In this document: positions 56,847 to 64,000 of the stretch, piece by piece | Numbering within the stretch: position 1 is the first letter of the stretch | Layout of the letters: every line of letters starts with the position of its first letter | Assembly (NCBI RefSeq): GCF_000496755.2 | Contig: NZ_AYKS02000108.1 | Location: 1-64,000, forward strand | Direction: 5' to 3' | DNA length: 64,000 nt | Source: Serratia sp. DD3 | Lineage (GTDB): Bacteria > Pseudomonadota > Gammaproteobacteria > Enterobacterales > Enterobacteriaceae | Program-made: the position numbers and the translations under genes | The notes under the pieces: generated by a model | What the model saw: the letters and a program-made list of their open reading frames with translations, nothing else | What the model was told of the DNA's origin: nothing | The model's database searches: none

Positions 56847-57869
56847 TTAGCGGGAAAATGGACGAACTCCGCCCCCTAGCTCAGGCTGCGCACTCATATA
56901 CAGCACTATCCCCGCAAACAGTAAAGTTAAACCGCCAACCAATGCCAAGGTTCCCCAAGCTACGCGACTCCAAGCTGCGGAGGCACGCTGTCGGCTGATG
57001 CGGATCGCCAGTTTACGGCTGTAGTGCACAAACAGTGCCAGTAAAGAGATGGTCATTGACGTTCCCAACGCCATCGCCAAGGCAGAAAAAATACCCCAGG
57101 TAAAAACACCGATCACTTTGGAGAACAGCAACACCAGGATTGCACCTGAACAAGGGCGCATCCCCATCGCCAGTACAATCGCCGCTGTTGTTCGCCAATC
57201 TTTTCCCGCTTGCAACTCAGCATCATTAGGTAAATGGCGATGTCCACAGCCACAATCAATACCATGGGTATGTGTATCGGGTAACGGTTGTAAACGGTTA
57301 ATACGCAGTGCGGGCACTGGACGCAGGGATTTAATCGCCAAATAGAGCCGTTTTAGCGCACGCCAGCTTAGCAATACCCCCAATAATATCACCAAAATAT
57401 AGCTACCTCGCTCCAGCCAGAAACTACTCTGATGCAGTTGACTGGATGAGAGTTGCAGTACCACCAACACCAGTGTCACCAAGCCAATAGCCACCCCACC
57501 CTGTAACAATGAGGCAGCAAAGGTCAGTTTCAGGCTGGTTTTTAAACGTGTTGGATGAGTAGCCAGATAAGTCGCAATCACCACTTTGCCATGCCCTGGC
57601 CCCAAAGCATGTAAGACGCCATAACCAAGACTGAACAGCATCAGTGCCATACCCGCTTGCTGTGGTGCCGCCTTGACTTGTTGTAACAGTAGCGCCATTT
57701 CCTGATTTAACTTTTTCTGCCACACCACCGTGTGCATCAATATCTGCGGCCAATAGTGCCAAGCCTGCTGGATCACCAGCGCCAGCAAAATCAAAAACAG
57801 CAGCAGTGGCCATAACCCGAGCATCCAATGATATTTCTTTCCCGCAGGTTGCCTGATCTTTATTTGCAT
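56847..57869 (-). CDS. NicO/RcnA-family nickel/cobalt transporter
   Basis: 340 residues with six to seven membrane segments. A histidine-rich cytoplasmic loop (DTHTHGIDCGCGHRHLP, about 205-225) and the signature LGPGHGKVVIATYL are typical of NicO proteins. It overlaps the end of the upstream DUF1007 gene by 10 bases, a pairing seen for metal uptake or efflux units. Direction of transport and metal cannot be told from sequence. It is in the place of yfhR/csiE in E. coli. Confidence 0.82.
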   Translation of the reverse strand: MQIKIRQPAGKKYHWMLGLWPLLLFLILLALVIQQAWHYWPQILMHTVVWQKKLNQEMALLLQQVKAAPQQAGMALMLFSLGYGVLHALGPGHGKVVIATYLATHPTRLKTSLKLTFAASLLQGGVAIGLVTLVLVVLQLSSSQLHQSSFWLERGSYILVILLGVLLSWRALKRLYLAIKSLRPVPALRINRLQPLPDTHTHGIDCGCGHRHLPNDAELQAGKDWRTTAAIVLAMGMRPCSGAILVLLFSKVIGVFTWGIFSALAMALGTSMTISLLALFVHYSRKLAIRISRQRASAAWSRVAWGTLALVGGLTLLFAGIVLYMSAQPELGGGVRPFSR

Positions 57870-58501
57870 GTCAGCGTCACTCGCTGGGCAAATTGTTGCC
57901 CTAATGCCAGGTCTTCAGGGGGGGAATCACTCTTGTCCAGGGACATGGCATAGGTTTTCAATGATAAATCCGGCTTGGGTGTCATCAGATGTAACTCACA
58001 GTGTTTGGCCATCTCTGGTGGCAACTGTAATGCTTTTTGATCCTGGTAGGACATATCAACAAAATAGGTGGGATCATAGGTGGAAATCTTAAAAGGTTTA
58101 CCCACCAACGGTTGTGCTTCCGACAGTGGTAATACAAACTCCAATACCGCCTTATTTCCCTGGCGCGAAAGCTGGTATTCCGTGGGCAGATTCAAGTATT
58201 TCACCGGTTTACCATCACGGTAAATATCGGTGAAATAGTGCTGCGCCAATACATTAGCCATCACCTCCGCCGCCAATTGTTTCCAGATTTCGGAATCACT
58301 TTTAGCGTTTTCAGCATCATACAACAGATCTGCTGAGGTCATTTCATCCATAACCCAAACCATTTTCAACCCAACCAGTTTCTGGTCTTTGGCGATAAAC
58401 GTGGTATTCATATCAATAAAACTGTGTGGGTGGGCAATGGTTGCCATGCTGAACAACATTAACAGGCCAGCCAGCACCCTCGGGCCGCAGTGTTTCATCA
58501 T
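57860..58501 (-). CDS. DUF1007-family periplasmic protein
   Basis: 213 residues with an N-terminal signal peptide (VLAGLLMLFSMATIAHPHSF), cleaved probably after the alanine before HPH. The mature protein begins with a His-rich HPHSFIDM and is beta-rich with a CELHL segment. DUF1007 proteins commonly accompany NicO transporters and may bind or deliver the metal. Two adjacent ATGs (58501, 58498) are possible starts. Confidence 0.78.
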   Translation of the reverse strand: MMKHCGPRVLAGLLMLFSMATIAHPHSFIDMNTTFIAKDQKLVGLKMVWVMDEMTSADLLYDAENAKSDSEIWKQLAAEVMANVLAQHYFTDIYRDGKPVKYLNLPTEYQLSRQGNKAVLEFVLPLSEAQPLVGKPFKISTYDPTYFVDMSYQDQKALQLPPEMAKHCELHLMTPKPDLSLKTYAMSLDKSDSPPEDLALGQQFAQRVTLTCK

Positions 58502-58541
58502 AAAAATCGACTCATTGTTGTTGTCTACCCAATCATGCCCG

Positions 58542-59690
58542 TTACCGTTCGCCCGCAACTGAAATGGTTTTGGCTATAAACAGTACCGGCACCACGATTG
58601 CCGCCATTACCCAAAATACATCCTGCTGTAGATGTTCAAACAGAAAGCCAGCGACCACCGTCATCACGGCGATACCGCCCCCCATTGCCAGAGCAGAATA
58701 GACGGCCTGTAAGCGAATCACTTCTGCGCCTTGGCGTGCCGCGATAAAACGCATTGCTGCCAGATGACAGACCGTAAAGGTGCCGCAATGTAGCACTTGT
58801 ATCAATAGCAGCATGGAGAGTTCCGTCGTAGAAGCCATCAACCCCCAGCGCAGCAAACCACATACCGCCGATAACAACAGTAAACTCCCTGCATTCCAAC
58901 GACGGAACAGGAAATTGCTGCAGGCAAAGAGTATCACCTCTGCCACCACCCCTAATGACCACAGGTAACCCACGCTAGCAGCGGAATAACCGGCTTCTTG
59001 CCAATAGATAGAAGCAAAGCTGTAATAGCCGGCATGGGCCCCTTGCAATAGCGTCACGCACAATAGAAACCGCCATACCGGGCCTTCACTCAGCAATTCA
59101 CGCCAGGAGCGGTTGCTGTTATGTTGTGCACGCAGCCCTCCGGTGGGCATGACACTGGGCTTGAGTAGCATACCCAGCCACACCGCCAATAGGCTGATTA
59201 ACAAACTGAACAAGATGGCATTATGGCCCCAGACAGAAACCAGTTTGCCGGTCAGTGCAGAGCCCACCACAAAGGCCAGCGACCCCCATAAACGTACCCG
59301 GCCATAATCCAGCGCTATTTGCCGCTGCCAGGTTGCTGCCAACGCATCAGTCAACGGCACTAACGGAGAGGAAAGCAGGTTGAAACCTACCAGCACCAAC
59401 ATCAACCAAGCCCAGCCGTTACCAAAACAAAACCCGACAGCAGAAACCAGGGAAAGCAGTGCCAAAAGGCGTAATGCACTAATTAAACGCGAGGGATCTT
59501 TAACACGAGGGGCAATCAACAAGCTACCGAGAAAACGGGCCACCAAACCGGCGCCGAGCAAGATACCAATGGTTTCTGGTGCCAGCCCTTCCTCTTTCAG
59601 CCATACACTCCAGAATGGCAGGTAAATACCAAAAGAAAAAAAATAAGTGAAATAACTCAGAGCAAGCCAATGCGTTGATTGCAGAACCAT
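58542..59690 (-). CDS. hcaT: MFS transporter HcaT-like (3-phenylpropionate transporter family)
   Basis: 382 residues from MVLQSTHWLALSYFTYFF, the start of E. coli HcaT. Twelve hydrophobic segments, with conserved GLVARFLGSLLIAPRV, LQGAHAGYYSF and QVLHCGTFTVCHLAAMR. In E. coli hcaT lies upstream of the phenylpropionate dioxygenase genes. None are visible here, so the substrate may differ. The lower-coordinate neighbours are the NicO and DUF1007 genes on the same strand. Confidence 0.88.
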   Translation of the reverse strand: MVLQSTHWLALSYFTYFFSFGIYLPFWSVWLKEEGLAPETIGILLGAGLVARFLGSLLIAPRVKDPSRLISALRLLALLSLVSAVGFCFGNGWAWLMLVLVGFNLLSSPLVPLTDALAATWQRQIALDYGRVRLWGSLAFVVGSALTGKLVSVWGHNAILFSLLISLLAVWLGMLLKPSVMPTGGLRAQHNSNRSWRELLSEGPVWRFLLCVTLLQGAHAGYYSFASIYWQEAGYSAASVGYLWSLGVVAEVILFACSNFLFRRWNAGSLLLLSAVCGLLRWGLMASTTELSMLLLIQVLHCGTFTVCHLAAMRFIAARQGAEVIRLQAVYSALAMGGGIAVMTVVAGFLFEHLQQDVFWVMAAIVVPVLFIAKTISVAGER

Positions 59691-59806
59691 ATTCCCTCCA
59701 GCCAGAGCCAAGGGCATACTTTGACAGAGATCACATCTTGCAGCAATGCTCACTGATGTTTAAACCACAAGGGTGCAATCTAGCTCACGGTTTATTGCAA
59801 TAGTGT

Positions 59807-59833
59807 TAAAAAAAACCCGCCGTAGCGGGTTTC
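59807..59833 (-). terminator. Rho-independent terminator of glyA
   Basis: An AAACCCGC/GCGGGTTT stem with a 4-base loop (CGTA) is followed on the minus strand by eight U. It is 27 bases after the glyA stop. Confidence 0.88.
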
Positions 59834-59859
59834 GTCAGTCTATAGCGCAATCACTATAA

Positions 59860-61113
59860 CTAGGCATACACCGGCAGACGAGCACAAATCTCCAGCACTT
59901 TTTTCTTGGTGCGTTCAATAGTGGATTCGTCGTTAATGTTATCCAATACGTCACAGATCCAGCCAGCCAGTTCACGCACGTCAGCTTCTTTAAAGCCACG
60001 GCGAGTCACTGCTGGCGTACCGATACGCACACCTGAAGTCACAAACGGGCTCTTCGGATCGTTTGGCACGCTGTTCTTGTTAACGGTGATATTGGCACGG
60101 CCCAGTGCGGCGTCGGCCTCTTTACCGGTCAGATTCTTATCTACCAGATCCAGCAGGAACAGGTGGTTGTGAGTGCCACCAGAAACTACCTTGTAACCAC
60201 GCTTGAGGAATACATCGACCATCGCTTTAGCGTTGATTGCCACTTGTTGTTGGTAAACTTTGAACTCGGGCTCCATCGCTTCTTTTAATGCTACCGCTTT
60301 ACCAGCGATCACATGCATCAATGGGCCACCCTGACCACCAGGGAAAACAGCTGAGTTCAGTTTTTTATACAACTCTTCATCGCCGCCCTTAGCCAGGATC
60401 AAGCCGCCGCGCGGACCTGCCAGGGTTTTGTGCGTCGTGGTGGTAACGATATGAGCATGGGGCAGCGGATTCGGGTAAACACCTGCTGCGATCAGACCAG
60501 CAACGTGCGCCATATCCACAAACAGGTAAGCACCGATGCTGTCGGCTATTTCACGCATTTTTGCCCAATCAACAACTCCGGAATAGGCAGAAAAACCACC
60601 GATAATCATTTTTGGCTGATGGAGCTGCGCTTGTTTAGCCAAATCGTCATAGTCAATCTGACCTGTTTCATCAATGCCGTAAGGCACCACGTTATATAAC
60701 TTACCCGACAGGTTCACCGGTGAACCATGAGTCAAGTGGCCACCATGTGCCAGGTTCATCCCCAGGATGGTGTCACCTGGTTGCAGCAGTGCAGTATAGA
60801 CAGCAAAGTTCGCTTGAGAACCAGAGTGTGGCTGCACGTTGGCATAGTCGGCACCGAACAGCTCTTTAGCACGATCGATAGCCAGTTGCTCAACGATATC
60901 CACATACTCGCAACCACCGTAATAACGCTTGCCAGGATAGCCTTCCGCATATTTATTAGTCAGTTGAGAACCTTGGGCCTGCATAACACGCGGGCTGGTG
61001 TAGTTCTCTGAGGCAATCAGTTCGATGTGCTCTTCCTGACGCACCACTTCTTGCTCCATTGCACGCCACAATTCGGCATCATAATCTGCAATGTTCATTT
61101 CACGCTTTAACAT
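59860..61113 (-). CDS. glyA: Serine hydroxymethyltransferase
   Basis: 417 residues, as in E. coli ([16 protein letters not shown]). It interconverts serine and glycine, charging tetrahydrofolate with a one-carbon unit. The PLP lysine K229 is in [15 protein letters not shown]. It is transcribed away from hmp. A PurR-like site lies upstream at 61345-61360. Confidence 0.98.
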   Translation of the reverse strand: MLKREMNIADYDAELWRAMEQEVVRQEEHIELIASENYTSPRVMQAQGSQLTNKYAEGYPGKRYYGGCEYVDIVEQLAIDRAKELFGADYANVQPHSGSQANFAVYTALLQPGDTILGMNLAHGGHLTHGSPVNLSGKLYNVVPYGIDETGQIDYDDLAKQAQLHQPKMIIGGFSAYSGVVDWAKMREIADSIGAYLFVDMAHVAGLIAAGVYPNPLPHAHIVTTTTHKTLAGPRGGLILAKGGDEELYKKLNSAVFPGGQGGPLMHVIAGKAVALKEAMEPEFKVYQQQVAINAKAMVDVFLKRGYKVVSGGTHNHLFLLDLVDKNLTGKEADAALGRANITVNKNSVPNDPKSPFVTSGVRIGTPAVTRRGFKEADVRELAGWICDVLDNINDESTIERTKKKVLEICARLPVYA

Positions 61114-61344
61114 CCGGCATCTCCTGGCTTTAATTCAGCTGACATACCCTATCGGTTTCAAGTTACCAGCTTATTGGCGGTGTGAATTCACGCAGCCACC
61201 TCGTTCGCGAATCGCCTGGGAAGTGGCTGATTTGCCCCCTAGCGGTAACTTGGACCAAGCAAGGTATAAAAATCCCCCTTTGGGCTCTGGGCAACAGTGT
61301 AAACCGTTTTACCCTATTGAGGATAGGCCTTGACAGAGGTTTTT

Positions 61345-61360
61345 ACGCAAACGATTGGCT
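61345..61360 (-). promoter_or_regulatory. PurR operator upstream of glyA
   Basis: Reads AGCCAATCGTTTGCGT on the minus strand, matching 13 of 16 positions of the PurR palindrome and close to the glyA site of E. coli as I recall it. It lies 232 bases before glyA. Confidence 0.6.
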
Positions 61361-61484
61361 TAAGGTGGCACAAGGCTTTGATCCATTTACCACTCAATGA
61401 TTGGCACTGGATTTTTGCTCATGATGATCATGCAGACTTTTCATTTTCTCTCTCCGCTGATTTACAAAGACGCACGAATTTAAT

Positions 61485-61507
61485 AACATGTATTTAAAAT
61501 GCAACTT
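61485..61507 (+). promoter_or_regulatory. NsrR operator upstream of hmp
   Basis: A 23-bp inverted repeat agreeing at about 20 positions with the NsrR consensus AAGATGCATTT-N-AAATGCATCTT (half-sites AACATGTATTT and AAATGCAACTT). NsrR is the NO-sensing Fe-S repressor of hmp. The site is 164 bases before the hmp start, so the leader is long. Confidence 0.72.
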
Positions 61508-61670
61508 ATGAGCTGTTTCTATGCCCACGTCACGAAGCACTGTTGGGCTGAATTACTTGGAAACGGAGATATCTTTGCAACACAAGGAGCTATGTGATCA
61601 GGGGGAACAGAAACAGCTCACGAAAGCAACGATAACATCATAAGTAAAGCCGTTAACACAGGAGTTCACC

Positions 61671-62861
61671 ATGCTAGATAGCCAGACTATCGCCACAATC
61701 AAATCCACCCTGCCGTTATTGATGGAAACAGGCCCTAAACTCACCGCCCATTTCTATGACCGCATGTTCACCCATCATCCTGAATTAAAAAATATTTTTA
61801 ATATGAGCCATCAGCAAAACGGTGATCAGCGCCAAGCCTTATTCAATGCTATCTGTGCTTATGCCAATAATCTGGAAAATCTAGCCGCACTGCTGCCTGC
61901 CGTAGAACGTATTGCCCAGAAACATGCCAGCTTTAATATTCAACCCGAACAGTATCAAATCGTCGGCCATCACTTATTAGCCACTCTCGATGAGTTGTTC
62001 AGCCCGGGCCAACAAGTGCTGGATGCCTGGGGAAAAGCCTATGGTGTATTGGCAGATGTTTTTATCCAGCGTGAAGATCAGATCTATCAGAAAAGTGAAC
62101 TCCAACAAGGGGGTTGGCGTGATTTACGCCCGTTCCATATTGTGAAAAAACAGCAACAAAGTGAGGTGATTACCAGCTTTACGCTAGCGCCTGTCGATGG
62201 AAAGACCATCTCTGGCTACCTACCAGGGCAGTATTTATCGCTCCACATTGATGATGATCGCTTACCCCATCAGGCAATTCGGCAGTATTCACTCACCACC
62301 ACGGCGAATAACAAGTTTTACCGTATTGCGGTGAAGCGCGAGGAACAAGGCTACATTTCACGTTTTCTGCATCAGACCATACAAGAAGGGGATGTTATTC
62401 ATTTGGCTCCCCCTCGTGGTGATTTCTTTATGCAGGTAGATACGACGACTCCCGTAGCCCTGATTTCTGCTGGTGTGGGGCAAACGCCGATGTTAAGTAT
62501 GCTGAACACCCTGCATGACAATCAGCATCAAGCGGAAATCTATTGGTTACATGCTGCTGAAAATGGCAACGTGCACGCCTTCGCCAACGAATTAGAGCAT
62601 ATCGCCAAAGAAAGACACAATATGAAAACGCATATTTGGTATCGCGAACCCACAGCTGAAGATATCAAAGACACGCATTATCATCGTCAGGGGCTGATGG
62701 ACCTTGGCTATTTAGCGCACACCTTGCAACATCCCAAAATGCATTACTATTTCTGTGGTCCGGTAGCATTTATGCAAAGTATTAACGAACAATTACTGGG
62801 ATTGGGCATAGACGCCGAACGTATCCATTACGAATGTTTCGGCCCGCATCAAGTACTCTGA
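61671..62861 (+). CDS. hmp: Flavohaemoglobin, nitric oxide dioxygenase
   Basis: 396 residues: a globin domain (1-140) with Y29, Q53 and proximal H85, an FAD domain (about 150-255, RQYSL) and an NAD-binding domain (about 258-396, SAGVGQTPM and CGPVAFM). It oxidises NO to nitrate with O2 and NAD(P)H. Divergent from glyA, as in E. coli, and preceded by an NsrR site. It provides an in-window reference for the globin lacking the proximal His at 13087. Confidence 0.97.
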   Translation: MLDSQTIATIKSTLPLLMETGPKLTAHFYDRMFTHHPELKNIFNMSHQQNGDQRQALFNAICAYANNLENLAALLPAVERIAQKHASFNIQPEQYQIVGHHLLATLDELFSPGQQVLDAWGKAYGVLADVFIQREDQIYQKSELQQGGWRDLRPFHIVKKQQQSEVITSFTLAPVDGKTISGYLPGQYLSLHIDDDRLPHQAIRQYSLTTTANNKFYRIAVKREEQGYISRFLHQTIQEGDVIHLAPPRGDFFMQVDTTTPVALISAGVGQTPMLSMLNTLHDNQHQAEIYWLHAAENGNVHAFANELEHIAKERHNMKTHIWYREPTAEDIKDTHYHRQGLMDLGYLAHTLQHPKMHYYFCGPVAFMQSINEQLLGLGIDAERIHYECFGPHQVL

Positions 62862-62922
62862 TCTCTACGCCATCATCAATGGGTCTGGCTCGATAAAGTA
62901 ATCCCCTGAGGCCTAGACAGCA

Positions 62923-62945
62923 AAACGCCGCTTATCGCGGCGTTT
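62923..62945 (-). terminator. Hairpin between convergent hmp and glnB
   Basis: A 9-bp perfect stem (AAACGCCGC and GCGGCGTTT) with a 5-base loop. The minus strand continues TTTTGC, so it best serves glnB (stop at 62960) but may act for both genes. Confidence 0.7.
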
Positions 62946-62959
62946 GAATGGATGTCGCA

Positions 62960-63313
<354 letters not shown>

Positions 63314-63333
63314 CTATCCACTAGGCTCTTAAA

Positions 63334-64000
63334 TTACCAATTTTTACGGCCAAAGCCTGAAGTGATCGGATAACGACGATCTTTGCCGAAGTTGCGAGCC
63401 GTGATACGCGGGCCCACCGCAGCCTGACGGCGCTTATATTCGTTAATATCCACCAGGCGAATCACCTTACGTACCACTGACTCTTCAAAGCCCTCTGCCA
63501 CCAGATCAGCTACTGACTTGTCATGCTCAACGTAACCTTCCAAGATAGCGTCCAGAATATCATAGGGTGGCAGACTGTCTTGGTCGCATTGGTCCGGTGC
63601 CAGTTCGGCTGAAGGTGGGCGATCAATCACCCGTTGCGGAATCACGTAAGAGAGCGTATTGCGGTACTCAGACAGTTTGAATACCAGTGTCTTGGGGACG
63701 TCCTTCAATACATCAAAACCACCAGCCATATCACCATACAACGTGGCATAGCCCACCGCCATTTCGCTTTTATTGCCGGTGGTCAATACAATACTGCGGC
63801 GTTTATTAGACAGGGCCATCAGCACCACACCACGACAACGCGCCTGCAGATTCTCTTCAGTGGTATCTTGCTGTGTGCCAGAAAACATCGGTGTCAGTTG
63901 CCCCATAAAAGCATCAAACATCGGTTCGATCGAGACAATATCAAATTCCACACCGAGGATTTCAGCTTCTTCTTTGGCATCCGCAATACTGATATCCGCC
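63334..64000 (-). CDS. nadE: Glutamine-dependent NAD+ synthetase, C-terminal part (runs off the window)
   Basis: About 222 codons of the synthetase domain are present, open to the window end (the frame continues as ADISIADAKEEAEILG past the first Met at 63951). NH3-dependent NAD synthetase motifs are visible: TTGNKSEMAVGYATLYGDMA and the C-terminal KRRQAAVGPRI block. In two-domain enzymes of about 540 residues this part is preceded by a nitrilase-like glutaminase domain, which would lie beyond 64000; that it is the two-domain type is inferred from the glnB neighbour. It makes NAD+ from deamido-NAD+. Confidence 0.9.
   Translation of the reverse strand, partial: ADISIADAKEEAEILGVEFDIVSIEPMFDAFMGQLTPMFSGTQQDTTEENLQARCRGVVLMALSNKRRSIVLTTGNKSEMAVGYATLYGDMAGGFDVLKDVPKTLVFKLSEYRNTLSYVIPQRVIDRPPSAELAPDQCDQDSLPPYDILDAILEGYVEHDKSVADLVAEGFEESVVRKVIRLVDINEYKRRQAAVGPRITARNFGKDRRYPITSGFGRKNW

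Larger units (their letters stand above)
61114..61670. promoter_or_regulatory. Divergent glyA-hmp control region
   Basis: 557 bases without a gene. It holds a PurR-like site on the glyA side, an NsrR site on the hmp side (both listed separately) and an inverted repeat, GAGCTGTTTCT at 61510-61520 with its perfect complement at 61609-61619, in the hmp leader. The sequence inside that repeat weakly resembles the interior of the interspersed repeat at 52459. Confidence 0.6.

Overview
The window is a piece of enterobacterial chromosome, most likely from Yersiniaceae (Serratia/Yersinia type). The right-hand 38 kb keeps the conserved gene order guaBA, xseA, yfgJ, der, bamB, yfgM, hisS, ispG, rodZ, pilW, rlmN, ndk, sseB, pepB, the isc operon, trmJ, suhB, hcaT, glyA, hmp, glnB. 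Protein sequences are close to Yersinia/Serratia homologues as I remember them, and a pilW gene and a two-domain NadE fit that family. The genus is an inference.

Region 1 (1-13.0 kb) is accessory DNA. An IS3-family element (9-1609) and scrambled debris of a second copy are followed by a visibly AT-rich block. That block holds an AraC-type regulator and, convergent to it, an eight-gene minus-strand operon running from 12322 to 2751: a LeuA-type 2-isopropylmalate synthase, a cupin, an AurF-type diiron N-oxygenase, a single-module NRPS-like protein (adenylation, carrier, thioester reductase), two SRPBCC cyclase-like proteins, a DMT exporter and a flavin/2Fe-2S reductase. The N-oxygenase, single-module NRPS and cyclase set resembles the ham (fragin/valdiazen), mgo (leudiazen) and pvf (pyrazine N-oxide) signal-molecule clusters. 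The combination with leuA, cupin, two cyclases and a dedicated reductase looks distinct. The N-oxygenase gene is split by a one-base frameshift near 9600, just after its last metal ligand. Degraded DNA (12395-13086) closes the island.

Region 2 (13.1-23.0 kb) is a signalling block. A globin whose proximal haem histidine appears replaced by Gln overlaps a large hybrid histidine kinase. Convergent to them is a minus-strand operon encoding a response regulator/PP2C phosphatase, a STAS anti-sigma antagonist, a SpoIIAB/RsbW-like kinase and a GAF-PAS-GGDEF protein. This is a partner-switching module joined to c-di-GMP synthesis. A glycogen phosphorylase gene lies just upstream on the same strand.

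Region 3 (23.2-26.1 kb) holds two toxin-antitoxin-type pairs, hipBA-like and a RHH antitoxin/ParE-like toxin; the latter has a clear 28-bp palindromic operator.

Region 4 (26.2-64.0 kb) is core genome: purine synthesis (guaBA, with a PurR site and promoter), DNA repair (xseA), ribosome and envelope assembly (der, bamB, yfgM, rodZ, pilW), histidyl-tRNA and isoprenoid synthesis, Fe-S cluster assembly (iscRSUA-hscBA-fdx-iscX, with an IscR site), one-carbon metabolism (glyA, PurR site), NO detoxification (hmp, NsrR site) and nitrogen signalling (glnB-nadE; nadE runs off the right edge). A GH31 glycosidase with a divergent LacI-type regulator is inserted between xseA and yfgJ. Non-coding features include several hairpin terminators, a two-copy interspersed repeat with imperfect terminal inverted repeats, and three unrelated short tandem-repeat arrays between core genes.
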